From NCBI GenBank assembly GCA_019746135.1, contig JAIESI010000054.1, forward strand, positions 25,740-89,739: a stretch of 64,000 nucleotides of DNA, in the 5' to 3' direction. Source of the stretch: Xanthobacteraceae bacterium. GTDB taxonomy: Bacteria; Pseudomonadota; Alphaproteobacteria; Rhizobiales; Xanthobacteraceae. How positions within the stretch are numbered: the stretch's first letter is position 1; every line of letters starts with the position of its first letter. Below the pieces are notes generated by a model, which saw only the letters and a list, made by a program, of their open reading frames with translations, ran no database searches and was not told where the DNA came from. Below, one piece after another: positions 8,815-18,575 of the stretch. The position numbers and the translations under genes are program-made.

Positions 8815-9782
8815 GCGGCGCCTCCCTTCTTCTTGTTCTTGGCCTTGATGGCTTCGATGCGGGCCGCCGCGGGCTCGTCCGCGAGCCGGACGGTGACACG
8901 GTCCGCCAGGCGCAGATCGACCACGGTGATATCGCGGCTGAGCAGCTTGTTGTCGCGGTCGAGCTGCACCAGCGTATCGAGCGCCTTCGCCGCATCGGTT
9001 TCCGGCAGACGCACGTCGATGCCGTTCTTGAGCACGACGTTCCAGCGCCGCTCGGCGACGAATACCGCCGCATGCATCTGCCCGCGCAGCAGCGGATACC
9101 GCTCAAGGAGCGCGAGGAAGTCCCTGGCCTTGGTCTCGGCGCCGATACCGACCACCAGCGGCAGCTTGGCGAAGCGGGCGCTGACGAACGGCTCGACCAC
9201 CGTGCCGTCGCTCGAGATCACCGAAACCTTGCCGTCCTTCTGCCAGAGCGCAAAGGCCTCGCGTTCGGTCACCGCAACGTGCAGCCGGCTCGGATAGAGC
9301 TTGAGGATCGTGGCTTCGGCGATCCAGGGATTGGCCTTGAGCTTGGCGCGCGCCTCGGCGGCGTCGAGGAACAAAAGCGAGGTCCGGCCGGTGATGCCCG
9401 CGGTGGTGAGGATTTCTTCGCGGCTCAACTGCTTCTGGCCGGCCATCGCGATCGAGGTGATGCGGAAGCCCGCGGCATTGGCCGCAGCATCGCGCCAGTC
9501 GCGCAGCTCGTCGATGATCGCCGGCACGTGATCGCCGCGAACCACGCCGAAACCCACGGTCGCCAGCACGAAGACGCTGAACGCCGCAATGCCGGTGCCG
9601 CGCGGCACCTGCCAGCTCTGGACCGGCCCGACCCAGCGGCGCAGGAAGCGGCCGAACCGCGCGCTGCCCAGGCTCAGGCCCGAACGAGCGCGCGAGCGCC
9701 GGGAGGCCGGCGCGAGGCCGGTTGCCGGGCGCGCGGCAGCGCTCTCGGTCACCGGTTCAGCGAGGCGTCTTCGACCATCCAT
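8811..9782 (-). CDS. ftsQ: Cell division protein FtsQ
   Basis: Bitopic inner-membrane protein that bridges early and late divisome parts. 323 residues: a basic, Ser/Ala-rich cytoplasmic tail (1-60), one transmembrane helix at about 62-80 (GTGIAAFSVFVLATVGFGV), a POTRA domain at about 107-175 (FRITSIAMAGQKQLSREEI, ANPWIAEATILKLYP) and the beta domain (VVGIGAE, LDTLVQLDRDNKL). It overlaps the upstream ddl by 34 bp and the downstream ftsA by 4 bp, so the three are translationally linked. The C-terminal KAKNKKKGG is a basic tail. Confidence 0.95.
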   Translation of the reverse strand: MDGRRRLAEPVTESAAARPATGLAPASRRSRARSGLSLGSARFGRFLRRWVGPVQSWQVPRGTGIAAFSVFVLATVGFGVVRGDHVPAIIDELRDWRDAAANAAGFRITSIAMAGQKQLSREEILTTAGITGRTSLLFLDAAEARAKLKANPWIAEATILKLYPSRLHVAVTEREAFALWQKDGKVSVISSDGTVVEPFVSARFAKLPLVVGIGAETKARDFLALLERYPLLRGQMHAAVFVAERRWNVVLKNGIDVRLPETDAAKALDTLVQLDRDNKLLSRDITVVDLRLADRVTVRLADEPAAARIEAIKAKNKKKGGAA

Positions 9783-10669
9783 CGCACCAGCTCATCAAAC
9801 GTCATGCCCGCATGAGCTGCGAGCTCGGGCACGAGCGAAGTCTCGGTCATGCCGGGTTGAGTGTTGACTTCGAGACAGACGAGCCCCTCCGTCCCCACGG
9901 CTTGGTCGTCGTAGCGAAAGTCGGCACGGGTCACGCCTCTGCACCCCAAAGCGTGATGCGCCTTGAGCGCTAGTCTTCGGACCTCTTGGTAAACAAAAGG
10001 TGAAATTGGCGCGGGCAGAAGATGCCTGGAGCCGCCCGGCGCGTATTTCGCCTCGTAGTCGTAGAACCGGGTCGCTGCCACAATCTCGATGACGTCGAGG
10101 GCCCGGTCGCCCATCACCGCACAGGTCAGCTCCTTGCCGGGGATGTAGCGCTCGCACAGCAGCCGGTCGCCGAACGCCCAATCCTCGCGGTTCAATTCCT
10201 GCGGCGGATGGGCATGCTGCTCGGTGACGATGAAGACGCCGACGCTCGAGCCTTCGGCGATCGGCTTCAGCACATAGGGCCGCGGCAGCGGGTGCTGTTG
10301 GGCGGCCTCCTGGCGCGACACCACCCTGCCTTCCGGCACCGGCACGCCCTCGGCCTTCATCACCACCTTGGCGACGTCCTTCTGCATGGCGAGCGCCGAG
10401 GCCATGACGCCGGAATGGGTGTAGGGAATGCCGAGAATCTCCAGGATGCCTTGCAGCGTGCCGTCCTCGCCGGGCCGGCCGTGCAGCACGTTGAGCGCCG
10501 CGTCGGGCTTGAGCGTGCCGAGCACGGTCGCGATATCGCGGCCGACATCGACACGGGTGACGCGGTAGCCGGCGCGCTCGGCGGCATCGGCACAGGCGCG
10601 GCCGGAGCGCAGGCTGACCTCCCGCTCCGCCGACCAGCCACCCATGAGAACGGCGACGTGCTTGCTCAT
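9749..10669 (-). CDS. ddl: D-alanine--D-alanine ligase
   Basis: ATP-grasp enzyme making the D-Ala-D-Ala dipeptide that MurF adds to UDP-MurNAc-tripeptide; cytoplasmic. 306 residues, normal for DdlB. Motifs: VLMGGWSAEREVSLRSG at the start, NVLHGRPGEDGTLQG, the ATP-binding EGSSVGVF loop, TRADFRYDD, and LEVNTQPGMTETSLVPE for metal and substrate binding. It sits between murB and ftsQ as in many dcw clusters, 197 bp after murB. That gap holds no gene. Confidence 0.97.
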   Translation of the reverse strand: MSKHVAVLMGGWSAEREVSLRSGRACADAAERAGYRVTRVDVGRDIATVLGTLKPDAALNVLHGRPGEDGTLQGILEILGIPYTHSGVMASALAMQKDVAKVVMKAEGVPVPEGRVVSRQEAAQQHPLPRPYVLKPIAEGSSVGVFIVTEQHAHPPQELNREDWAFGDRLLCERYIPGKELTCAVMGDRALDVIEIVAATRFYDYEAKYAPGGSRHLLPAPISPFVYQEVRRLALKAHHALGCRGVTRADFRYDDQAVGTEGLVCLEVNTQPGMTETSLVPELAAHAGMTFDELVRWMVEDASLNR

Positions 10670-10866
10670 GCCCTAACCCTGAAATACGCGCGCAAGCGGC
10701 ACGACGGCCCCGCCGAGGCCGCCGACGCTTGCGATATTTGACCTGACTTTGCGCGTCACTGCCGCTCCGCGAATCAGCAAAGCCACGCTAACTCGCTGGG
10801 AGTCAAAGGTGAATCCCGCGCGGCCCGTAGCGCGCAGCGAAGATTTCGAGGCGTGACAAAAAAGAC

Positions 10867-11796
10867 TCAGGAGGCCCGGCTGAGCGGTACGCCGATCCGC
10901 TTGATCTCCCAGTCGAGATCGACGCCGGAACTTTCTTTGACGCGCTTTCGCACGGTTTCGCCGAGATTTTCGATGTCGGCTGCGGTCGCCGCGCCCAGAT
11001 TGATCAGGAAGTTGCAGTGCAGCTCCGAAACCTGCGCGCCGCCGACGATCAATCCACGGCAGCCGGCCTTGTCGATGAGCTGCCAGGCCTTGTGGCCGGG
11101 CGGGTTCTTGAAGGTCGAGCCGCCGGTGCGGCTTTTGATCGGCTGTGTCGCCTCGCGCGACTCGGTGATCTTGTCCATCTCGGCGGCGATCACCGCCCGA
11201 TCGCCTGCCCGCCCCTCGAATGTGGCCGCGGTGAAGATGAAATCCTCCGGCACGCCGCAATGCCGGTAGGTGTAGTGCATGTCGGCGTTGCTCAGCACAT
11301 GGATGTTTCCGGCCCGGTCCACCGCACGGGCCGACACCAGCACGTCCTTGGTCTCGCCGCCGTAGGCGCCGCCGTTCATCCGCAGCGCGCCGCCGATCGC
11401 GCCCGGAATGCCGCGCATGAACGAAAGACCCGCGATGCCGGCCTCCTGCGCCGCGCGGGCGACCTTGACGTCGGGCACCGCCGGCCCGGCCGTAATCCGC
11501 AGGCCATCGACCTTCACGTCGCTGAAGCCGCGGCCGAGCCGCACCACCACGCCGGGAATGCCGCCGTCGCGCACGATCAGGTTCGAGCCGAGCCCCACCA
11601 CGGTGACGGGAATGTCAGCAGGAATTGCGCCGAGGAAATACGCGAGGTCAGCCTCGTCCTCCGGCATGAACAGCGCCTGCGCCGGCCCGCCGACGCGGAA
11701 CCAGGTGAGCTCGGCAAGCGACTGGTTCGGCAGCAGGCGGCCGCGCAGCTGTGGCGTTCGCGTTCGCAAATCCTGTGAAATGTCCGGAAAATTCAT
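10867..11796 (-). CDS. murB: UDP-N-acetylenolpyruvoylglucosamine reductase MurB
   Basis: FAD enzyme that reduces UDP-GlcNAc-enolpyruvate to UDP-MurNAc with NADPH. 309 residues, type II MurB pattern. FAD-binding features: [10 protein letters not shown] and [17 protein letters not shown]. The active-site segment is [23 protein letters not shown], with the catalytic Ser in GGSTFKNP. Its start at 11796 is cut off from murC by 1.46 kb carrying two plus-strand genes, so murB probably needs its own promoter, which would lie in 11797-11933. I could not identify clear boxes there. Confidence 0.97.
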   Translation of the reverse strand: MNFPDISQDLRTRTPQLRGRLLPNQSLAELTWFRVGGPAQALFMPEDEADLAYFLGAIPADIPVTVVGLGSNLIVRDGGIPGVVVRLGRGFSDVKVDGLRITAGPAVPDVKVARAAQEAGIAGLSFMRGIPGAIGGALRMNGGAYGGETKDVLVSARAVDRAGNIHVLSNADMHYTYRHCGVPEDFIFTAATFEGRAGDRAVIAAEMDKITESREATQPIKSRTGGSTFKNPPGHKAWQLIDKAGCRGLIVGGAQVSELHCNFLINLGAATAADIENLGETVRKRVKESSGVDLDWEIKRIGVPLSRAS

Positions 11797-11933
11797 CGCG
11801 AGGCCGGGAGAAAAAGCAACGATTGCAGGACCTTACAATCGCAACACACACTACGCCAACAACGTCATGGAACCCTCAGCAATCTTGGCTGTATTCTGAC
11901 GCAGTTTTTCCGGATTGCGACGGGAAACGCACC

Positions 11934-12503
11934 ATGTTCGACAAGAACTCGGCCTATCTGGCTGCGGTCGTAGTTGCCGTTTTCTGGGCACATGGGACTT
12001 CCGCGACCAGCGCCGCGCCACCCGCACATTCCCCCGAAGCATGCGTCTGTCATATCGATGGCAAGGGAGGCCCGGAGGAGAGGGACGGCTCCAACGCCAC
12101 CAATGCCACGATTTGCGTTCAAAGCATGGATACGGGGAAGCGCTGGTGCAACGTCACCATTGAATGCTTGCGGAATCACAAGCTGCCGAATTGCGAGACG
12201 CGCGGTGCGCCAGTTTCTTCGCTGCCGAAGCTTTTCGAGAGCCACCTTCGGTCGTTGCGAGCAATCCCGACTCTACGCGATGAAGCCAACCGACTCGAAA
12301 ACGGGTTCTCGCAGATCAACGGCCTCTCGCGCGATCCACCGCCGGCCCTGCGCGGCTGCTCTGCCAATTTCGAAAAGGGTGAACCGACAAGTCCCGTCAT
12401 CGAGGGACGCCTGAGTTGCGGCGTCAGCCGCAATAGCCGCTGGCTCTTCATCGACTACATTTTCGATGCGGTCTCCGTCCGGTTTCTGTTCTCGCGACAA
12501 TGA
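11934..12503 (+). CDS. Unrecognised secreted cysteine-containing protein
   Basis: I do not recognise this 189-residue protein. It starts at ATG 11934 after a weak GGGAAA ribosome site. The hydrophobic stretch AYLAAVVVAVFWAHG followed by ATSAAPPAH reads as a signal peptide, so export is likely. The mature part has about seven cysteines (CVCHIDGKGG, ICVQSM, WCNVTIECLRNH, NCETRG, RGCSAN, LSCGVS), suggesting disulfides in the periplasm. Its stop overlaps the start of the next gene (ATGA), so the two form a small operon. It is on the strand opposite to the surrounding dcw genes, and its base composition is less GC-rich than theirs, which suggests insertion. Confidence 0.6.
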   Translation: MFDKNSAYLAAVVVAVFWAHGTSATSAAPPAHSPEACVCHIDGKGGPEERDGSNATNATICVQSMDTGKRWCNVTIECLRNHKLPNCETRGAPVSSLPKLFESHLRSLRAIPTLRDEANRLENGFSQINGLSRDPPPALRGCSANFEKGEPTSPVIEGRLSCGVSRNSRWLFIDYIFDAVSVRFLFSRQ

Positions 12504-13243
12504 ACATGCTCAGAGCATTGTGGCTCCGGATCTTGATGATCTGGCGCAGAGTCAGATTCAGGTGGAAGACGATCATGGCGATTTTCGCCGCGATCAGTGC
12601 GATCGTCGCAGGTGCAATGGCCACAGTGAACTTCCTCGCCGAGCCGCCCGACTGGCTACGCACACATCTGAATCGACATGCCCCCTGGATGGTCGATACA
12701 GCGCAAGGCTTGGTCTGCACTTTCAAGTCGGGAACGCATGCGATCGCGCCCGGACCTCTGGCGTCGTGCGATCCCGGCGTGATCGAGAAACTGATCTCTG
12801 ACCCATGTGTGAATTTCGAGTTCGTGTCCGAGGACAAGCCGAATGAAGCTGACGATCCCGCGGCAAAGACCAACCGGGAGGCATCCAAGAACCGGCTGAT
12901 GGCAACGCGGATTTGCCGAATGTGGACGGCAGGCGCTGGCCGTCCATTCGAAGGTAGCGCCGAAAAGGTGCTGAGATCGCTGGCGCACGCGATGCCGGAA
13001 TGTTTCGGCTCCGGCACGAGCGGCGAAGGCAAGCAGGCGTTCTGGTTACGTACGAGCAGCCGCCACGTTTGCGTCGCACCCGTCCGCATGGGCAAGGACC
13101 ATCAGTGGCAGGTCAATGCAGACGTTCAGACCTACTTCTGCATAGCGGCTCAACCGGGGGAAACCGGCCCGGCCAACACCGCGCGCCGCTGCACCCCGCA
13201 AGAAGCGGTTCAATTGCAACTCCCGCGGAAGGCGGCGCAGTGA
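12500..13243 (+). CDS. Unrecognised membrane-anchored protein
   Basis: A 247-residue protein I cannot assign. A basic N-terminus (RALWLRILMIWRRVRFRWK) is followed by one transmembrane helix at about 25-47 (IMAIFAAISAIVAGAMATVNFL). A soluble domain of about 200 residues follows with scattered cysteines (LVCTFKSG, ASCDPG, DPCVNFEF, ICRMW, PECFGSG, VCVAP, YFCIAAQ). The ATG overlaps the previous stop (ATGA), so the pair is translationally coupled. It ends 15 bp before the convergent murC stop. The pair could be a surface or envelope module acquired by the lineage; no known domain is apparent. Confidence 0.6.
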   Translation: MNMLRALWLRILMIWRRVRFRWKTIMAIFAAISAIVAGAMATVNFLAEPPDWLRTHLNRHAPWMVDTAQGLVCTFKSGTHAIAPGPLASCDPGVIEKLISDPCVNFEFVSEDKPNEADDPAAKTNREASKNRLMATRICRMWTAGAGRPFEGSAEKVLRSLAHAMPECFGSGTSGEGKQAFWLRTSSRHVCVAPVRMGKDHQWQVNADVQTYFCIAAQPGETGPANTARRCTPQEAVQLQLPRKAAQ

Positions 13244-13258
13244 GCGCAGACAAGTACT

Positions 13259-14662
13259 TCAGCCCAGCGCCCTCAGTTCGCCGGCGAGCGAATAGGCCCA
13301 CTGCGTGATGTTGCCCGCACCAAGGCAAACCACATAGTCGCCCGGCTTGGCGAGCCCCTTCACAATTCCGGCGAGCTGCGGCTGCTCCGGCAGCGCGATC
13401 ACCTGGCGGTGGCCGCGCGCGCGGACGGCGGCGACGAGATGATCGCGGTCGACGCCTGCGATCGGCGCTTCACCGGCGGGATAAACCTCGGCAACGATCA
13501 CCGCGTCGGCATCGTTGAAGCAGGTCGAGAACGGCTCGAACAGCGATTGCAGCCGCGTGTAGCGGTGCGGCTGCACCACGGCGATCACCTGTCCCCTGGT
13601 CGATTCACGTGCCGCCTTCAGCACGGCCGCGATCTCCACCGGGTGATGGCCATAGTCGTCGATGATCGTCACGCCGTTCCATTCGCCGGCGCGGGTGAAG
13701 CGCCGCTTCACACCGCCGAAGCCTGCCAGCGCCTTGCGGATCGCGTCGTCGGAAATCTTCAGCTCATGCGCCACCGCAATGGCCGAGGTGGCATTCAGCG
13801 CGTTGTGCCGTCCGGGCATCGGCAGCATCAGGTCGGCGATGGTGTGCACGACCTCGCCGACGCGGTTGCGGAACTGCACCGCGAACCGCGAGCGCCCGCC
13901 CTCGTTCTCGAGATCGATCAGCCGCACGTCGGCCTGCGGGTTCTCGCCGTAGGTGATGATGCGGCGATCCTCGATGCGGCCGACCACGCGCTGCACGATC
14001 GGGTGGTCGGTGCACATCACCGCGAAGCCGTAGAACGGCACGTTCTCGATGAAGGCGCGGAACGCGTCCTGCACCGCGGCGAAGGTCTTGAAGTGATCGA
14101 GATGCTCGGCATCGATGTTGGTGACGATGGCGATGTCGGTGGGCAATTTCAGGAACGTGCCGTCGGATTCGTCGGCCTCGACCACCATCCAATCGCCGAG
14201 ACCGACCCGCGCATTGGTGCCGTAGGCATTGATGATGCCGCCGTTGATCACGGTCGGATCGAAGCTGCCGGCATCGAGCAAGGCGGCGACCATGGAGGTC
14301 GTCGTGGTCTTGCCGTGGGTGCCGGCAACGGCGACGCAGCTCCTGAGCCGCATCAGCTCGGCGAGCATCTCGGCGCGCCGCACCACCGGCAGGCGTTTTT
14401 CGCGCGCCGCAATCAGCTCGGGATTGTCGCGCTTGATCGCCGACGAGACGACCATCACCTCCGCGCCGTCGACATGCTCGGCCTTGTGGCCGACGAAGAC
14501 CTTGGCGCCGTTGTCGCGCAGCCGCTTGACGTTGGCGTTGTCGCTCGCGTCCGAGCCCTGCACGGTGTAGCCGAGGTTCATCAGCACCTCGGCGATGCCG
14601 CTCATGCCGATGCCGCCGATGCCGATGAAGTGGATCGGTCCGATTTCGCGCGGCAGTTTCAT
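13259..14662 (-). CDS. murC: UDP-N-acetylmuramate--L-alanine ligase MurC
   Basis: First Mur ligase: adds L-Ala to UDP-MurNAc with ATP in the cytoplasm. 467 residues. N-terminal UDP-binding Rossmann part ([20 protein letters not shown]), ATP loop [11 protein letters not shown] at about 113-123, central [10 protein letters not shown], then [14 protein letters not shown] of the C-terminal domain. The start is ATG 14662, 30 bp after murG. In the usual order murB follows directly, but here two opposite-strand genes intervene. Confidence 0.97.
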   Translation of the reverse strand: MKLPREIGPIHFIGIGGIGMSGIAEVLMNLGYTVQGSDASDNANVKRLRDNGAKVFVGHKAEHVDGAEVMVVSSAIKRDNPELIAAREKRLPVVRRAEMLAELMRLRSCVAVAGTHGKTTTTSMVAALLDAGSFDPTVINGGIINAYGTNARVGLGDWMVVEADESDGTFLKLPTDIAIVTNIDAEHLDHFKTFAAVQDAFRAFIENVPFYGFAVMCTDHPIVQRVVGRIEDRRIITYGENPQADVRLIDLENEGGRSRFAVQFRNRVGEVVHTIADLMLPMPGRHNALNATSAIAVAHELKISDDAIRKALAGFGGVKRRFTRAGEWNGVTIIDDYGHHPVEIAAVLKAARESTRGQVIAVVQPHRYTRLQSLFEPFSTCFNDADAVIVAEVYPAGEAPIAGVDRDHLVAAVRARGHRQVIALPEQPQLAGIVKGLAKPGDYVVCLGAGNITQWAYSLAGELRALG

Positions 14663-14692
14663 CGCTGACAGGCCCTGTCGTGGACGTCGGGA

Positions 14693-15838
14693 CTATCGCG
14701 GTATCACACCCGCCACCCGCAACACCAGATCGGCGAGCCGGTCCGAGGCATCAATGGCCCCGGCCCGCTTGGCTGAGGCCGCCATTGTCGCGAGCCGGTG
14801 TGGCTCAGCGGCGAGCGCGGCGATTTCCGCGGCCAGCCGGTCCGGCGTGAACTCCGCCTGCGGCAGGCGGATCGCGCCGCCCGCATCCATCAACACGCCG
14901 GCATTGTGATGCTGGTCCTGATCGAGCGCGTGCGGCAGCGGCACAAGGATGCCGGGCCGGCCGATCGCGGTGAGCTCGGCCACGGTCGATGCGCCCGAGC
15001 GCGCCACCACCAGATGGCTCGCCGCCATGCGCGCCGGGAGATCCTTGAAGAACGGCTCGACCTCGGCCGCGACCTGTATCTTCGCGTAGGCCTCACGGAC
15101 GCGCGCCATGTCCTCCTCGCGCGCCTGCTGCACCACCTTCAGCCGCATCTGCAGGCGCGGCTCGAGCCGCTCGATCGCGTAGGGCACGATGTCGGACATC
15201 ACCTTCGCGCCCTGGCTGCCGCCGAACACCAGAAGCTGCAGCGTGCCGGTGGTGTCGAGTTCCGGATAAGGCGTTGACGAGGCTTCGATCACCGCCGGCC
15301 GCACCGGATTGCCGGTGTGCGTCGCCTTCGCCGCCAGCGCCGGCTCGCGGTTGAGGATGCCGGCAAAGCCGGTCGCGATCGCGCCCACTCGCGGCGCCAG
15401 CAGGCGGTTGGCGCGGCCCATCACCGCGTTCTGCTCGTGAATCACGGTCGGGATGCCGCGTGCCGCCGCGGCAATCAGCGGCGGGATGCTCGGATAGCCG
15501 CCGAAGCCAACGACCACCACCGGCCTGATCTTCGGCAGCTTGAGCCATGCCTTGAGCACGCCCAGGCCGAGCAGGGTTCCGGTCCTGGCGAGGGAAAACG
15601 GATTGCGGCCGCGGATCGTCGCGCTCGGAATGACGTGGACGCCCGCCGCCGCGAACGCACCGGCATGCCGCGCTGCGCGGGCGTCGGTCGCCAGCGCCAC
15701 CGCGACGCTGCGCTTGGCGAGCGCGGCCGCCAGCGCTTCGGCCGGAAACAGATGGCCGCCGGTGCCGCCGGCCGCGACCAGCACGCTCGGCAGCGCCTCC
15801 GCGACCGCCGGGGCGGAATCGTTGTTCGCCGTCATCAT
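14693..15838 (-). CDS. murG: UDP-GlcNAc:undecaprenyl-PP-MurNAc-pentapeptide GlcNAc transferase MurG
   Basis: Peripheral membrane GT28 glycosyltransferase that turns lipid I into lipid II. 381 residues with a dispensable N-terminal extension of about 18 residues before VLVAAGGTGGHLFPA, the conserved G-loop. Other family marks: VHEQNAVMGRANRLL, LLVFGGSQGAKVMSD, and VARSGASTVAELTAIGRPG for UDP-GlcNAc binding. Two adjacent ATGs (15838 and 15835) are possible starts. It lies 67 bp after ftsW. Confidence 0.97.
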   Translation of the reverse strand: MMTANNDSAPAVAEALPSVLVAAGGTGGHLFPAEALAAALAKRSVAVALATDARAARHAGAFAAAGVHVIPSATIRGRNPFSLARTGTLLGLGVLKAWLKLPKIRPVVVVGFGGYPSIPPLIAAAARGIPTVIHEQNAVMGRANRLLAPRVGAIATGFAGILNREPALAAKATHTGNPVRPAVIEASSTPYPELDTTGTLQLLVFGGSQGAKVMSDIVPYAIERLEPRLQMRLKVVQQAREEDMARVREAYAKIQVAAEVEPFFKDLPARMAASHLVVARSGASTVAELTAIGRPGILVPLPHALDQDQHHNAGVLMDAGGAIRLPQAEFTPDRLAAEIAALAAEPHRLATMAASAKRAGAIDASDRLADLVLRVAGVIPR

Positions 15839-15905
15839 AGGTTGTTAGCGTCCCCGCCGATGGCTTAGCAATCCGCCGCCGTCAGGGAGACTATATAGGC
15901 AAAGA

Positions 15906-17060
15906 TCAGGCCGGGCTGCCGGCGAGGCCCAGGTCGCGCTTGGCCAGGTATTCCGCCTGCGGCCGGTCGCGCGTCAGCGCCAGCAGCATGCCCATCCCGT
16001 AGGCCAGCGAGATCATCGACGAGCCGCCATAGGAGACGAACGGCAGGGTCATGCCTTTGGCCGGCATCAGGTGCAGATTCACCGCCATGTTGATCGCCGA
16101 TTGCAGCCCGAACAGGATCGCGAGACCCGAGGCGGCAAAGCGGATGAACGGCTCTTCGCTTGCCATCGCATACCGCAATGTGCGGATGACGATGAAGGCG
16201 AACAGCGCGAGCAGCGCGAGGCACAGCACGATGCCGAATTCCTCGGCACCAACCGCAAACACGAAGTCGGTGTGGCTTTCCGGCAGGAGCCGCTTCACGG
16301 TGCCCTCGCCCGGGCCGCGGCCGAACCAGCCGCCACGCGCGAAGCTCTCGAGCGCGAGGTCGATGTTGAAGCTGTCGCCGCCCGAACCGCGGTCCATGAA
16401 GCGCTGGATGCGCTGGGTGACGTGCGGCACGGTGAAATAGGCGCCGACCAAGCCGAGGCCGGCGACACCGGCGAGCCCGCCGACCCAGATGAGCCGCATC
16501 CCGGCCATGAAGAACAGCGCGCCCCAGACCAGCGCGATCAGCATGGTCTGGCCGAAGTCGGGCTGCAGCACCAGCAGCGCCGCGACCGTCAGCAGCAGCG
16601 TCAGCGCCACGGTGTTGGCCGGCATCTCCGGCCGCCGCGTCGATTCGGCAAACAGCCAGGCGATCAGGACGACGAAGGCTGGCTTGAGGAACTCGGAGGG
16701 CTGGATGTTGATGCCGGCGATCACCAGCCAGCGCCGCGCGCCCTTGATCTCGGCCCCGAAGAACGGGGTCATCGCCACCAGAAACAGGCTGACCAGAAAC
16801 ACGACCAGCGCCACGCGCCGCAGATAGCGCGGCGGCAAGAACGACGTCACCAGCAGCACGACAAGGGTCGGCAGCAGGAAGACGATGTGGCGGTTGACGA
16901 AGTGGAACGGATCGAGGCCGAGCCGCGCGGCGACCGGCGGGCTTGCGGCGAGCGACAGGATGATGCCGCCGAGCATTAGCCCGAATATGGCCGCAAGGAT
17001 CGCGCGGTCGACCGTCCACCACCAGTCGCCGAAAGGCGTCCGTACCGTCCGCGAAGCCAT
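15906..17060 (-). CDS. ftsW: Peptidoglycan glycosyltransferase FtsW
   Basis: SEDS-family integral membrane polymerase acting with the class B penicillin-binding protein (FtsI) at the septum. About 384 residues and roughly ten transmembrane helices. SEDS marks: INIQPSEFLKPAFVVLIAWL, QPDFGQTMLIALVWGALFF, and the C-terminal PAKGMTLPFVSYGGSSM. Start ATG 17060 has GAGGG seven bases upstream; an in-frame ATG at 17108 would add 16 residues without support. The 114-bp gap back to murD holds two perfect small hairpins (see repeat). Confidence 0.96.
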   Translation of the reverse strand: MASRTVRTPFGDWWWTVDRAILAAIFGLMLGGIILSLAASPPVAARLGLDPFHFVNRHIVFLLPTLVVLLVTSFLPPRYLRRVALVVFLVSLFLVAMTPFFGAEIKGARRWLVIAGINIQPSEFLKPAFVVLIAWLFAESTRRPEMPANTVALTLLLTVAALLVLQPDFGQTMLIALVWGALFFMAGMRLIWVGGLAGVAGLGLVGAYFTVPHVTQRIQRFMDRGSGGDSFNIDLALESFARGGWFGRGPGEGTVKRLLPESHTDFVFAVGAEEFGIVLCLALLALFAFIVIRTLRYAMASEEPFIRFAASGLAILFGLQSAINMAVNLHLMPAKGMTLPFVSYGGSSMISLAYGMGMLLALTRDRPQAEYLAKRDLGLAGSPA

Positions 17061-17125
17061 GCCGTAGCCCTCGTCCCGCCCAAAGATGTGACGCGACGTG
17101 GTTGCCAAGAGGTTAATTTTTCTGG

Positions 17126-17176
17126 ATTCCGGGTTCGCGCTGACGCGCGCCCCGGAATGACGACCAGGAGGTCGTC
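17126..17176. repeat. Two adjacent small palindromes between murD and ftsW
   Basis: ATTCCGGG (17126-17133) pairs with CCCGGAAT (17151-17158), and GACGACC (17159-17165) pairs with GGTCGTC (17170-17176), the latter touching the murD stop. The first has the same ATTCCGGG...CGGAATGAC wording as the longer palindrome at 56010-56118, so it looks like a short member of a dispersed repeat family common in Bradyrhizobium relatives. Confidence 0.55.
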
Positions 17177-18575
17177 ACTTTGTCGGCACGATCCCCGGCA
17201 ATTTCAGCACCAGATTGCGGAAATGGTCGCCGCGGACCTCGAAATTGCGGAACTGGTCGAACGAGGCGCAAGCAGGCGACAGCAGCACCACCGGTTCCTT
17301 CAAACCTGACGCCGCCGCGTCGCGGGCGGAGGCCTCCACCGCGCGGTCGATCGTGCCGGTCAGCTCATAGGGCACCTTGCCGTCGAGGGTGCGGGCGAAT
17401 TCTTCCGCCGCTTCGCCGACCAAGTAGGCCTTGCGGATGCGCGGAAAGAATTTTTCCAGCGAGGTGATGCCGCCGGTCTTGGGCTTGCCGCCGGCGATCC
17501 AGAACATGTCGGTGAACGAGGCGAGCGCCTGCGCCGAAGAGTCGGCGTTGGTCGCCTTGGAATCGTTGACGAACAGCACCGCGCCCTTGCGGCCGACCTG
17601 CTCCATGCGGTGGGCGAGACCGGGGAACGAGCGCAGTCCGGCCTGGATCTGCGCGGGCGTGAGGCCGAGCGCCAGCACCGCGGCCGCGGCGCAGGCCGCG
17701 TTCTGCGCGTTGTGCACGCCGCGCAGCGAGCCGATGCCGTTGAGGGTTGCAATCGTCTCGGTCTGGCCGGCCTTCGCCCGGATGATCCGGCCGCCCTCGG
17801 CATAGATGCCGTCGGACAGCTGCTTGCGAACCGAGATGCGGACGACGTTCTTGCCCTGGGCCGCGACGCGCTCGGCCGCAGCCGCGCACCATTCGTCGTC
17901 GACGCCGATCACGGCCGCGCCGTCGTTCTGCACACCCGCGACCAGCCGCTCCTTCACCGCCGCGTAGTGCGCGATGGTGCCGTGGCGGTCGAGATGATCC
18001 GCGCTGAGGTTGATGAACACTCCGACGCGCGGATCGATCGTCGGCGCAAGGTCGATCTGATAGGACGAGCACTCGACCACATGGGCGCGGTCGGCGCTGG
18101 GCGGCTCGAGCGTCAGCACCGCGGTGCCGATGTTGCCGCCGAGCTCCGCGGCGCGGCCCGCTGATTTCAACAGATGATGGATCAGCGCCGTGGTGGTCGA
18201 TTTGCCGTTGGTGCCGGTGATGGCGACAAACGGCGAGTTCGGCGCAAGCCGCCGCCGCTCGCGGCAGAACAGCTCGACGTCGCCGATGATCTCAGCTCCC
18301 GCCTGCTTCGCCAATTGCGCGGACCAGTGCGGCTGCGGATGGGTCAGCGGCACGCCGGGCGCGAGCAGCAGCGCCGACACGTTCGACCAGTCGATCTTGC
18401 GAAGGTCTTCGGTCGCGATGCCTGCCGCCCTGGCCTTGTCGATGCTCGCGGCGCTGTCGTCGAAGCCGATCACATCCGCGCCGCCGGTCTTCAGCGCCTG
18501 CGCGCTCGCGAGGCCCGAGCCGCCGAGACCGAACACGGCGACTGTCTTTCCCGCAAACGTCTTGACCGGGATCAT
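17175..18575 (-). CDS. murD: UDP-N-acetylmuramoyl-L-alanine--D-glutamate ligase MurD
   Basis: Second Mur ligase, adding D-Glu to UDP-MurNAc-L-Ala. 466 residues. Rossmann start [20 protein letters not shown] loop [16 protein letters not shown] at about 118-133, central [25 protein letters not shown], and C-terminal [22 protein letters not shown] 18575 overlaps the mraY stop (ATGA), giving translational coupling. An open frame continues upstream through mraY in another register and is not coding. Confidence 0.97.
   Translation of the reverse strand: MIPVKTFAGKTVAVFGLGGSGLASAQALKTGGADVIGFDDSAASIDKARAAGIATEDLRKIDWSNVSALLLAPGVPLTHPQPHWSAQLAKQAGAEIIGDVELFCRERRRLAPNSPFVAITGTNGKSTTTALIHHLLKSAGRAAELGGNIGTAVLTLEPPSADRAHVVECSSYQIDLAPTIDPRVGVFINLSADHLDRHGTIAHYAAVKERLVAGVQNDGAAVIGVDDEWCAAAAERVAAQGKNVVRISVRKQLSDGIYAEGGRIIRAKAGQTETIATLNGIGSLRGVHNAQNAACAAAAVLALGLTPAQIQAGLRSFPGLAHRMEQVGRKGAVLFVNDSKATNADSSAQALASFTDMFWIAGGKPKTGGITSLEKFFPRIRKAYLVGEAAEEFARTLDGKVPYELTGTIDRAVEASARDAAASGLKEPVVLLSPACASFDQFRNFEVRGDHFRNLVLKLPGIVPTK

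Noticed and set aside
7489..9297. A 602-codon plus-strand frame opposite ftsA and ftsQ
   Set aside because: Antisense shadow; ftsA and ftsQ on the other strand are certain.
12448..13095. A 215-codon minus-strand frame opposite the second unknown gene in the dcw insert
   Set aside because: The plus-strand gene has a coupled start, a proper membrane helix and a defined partner; the minus frame has neither a ribosome site nor a recognisable structure.
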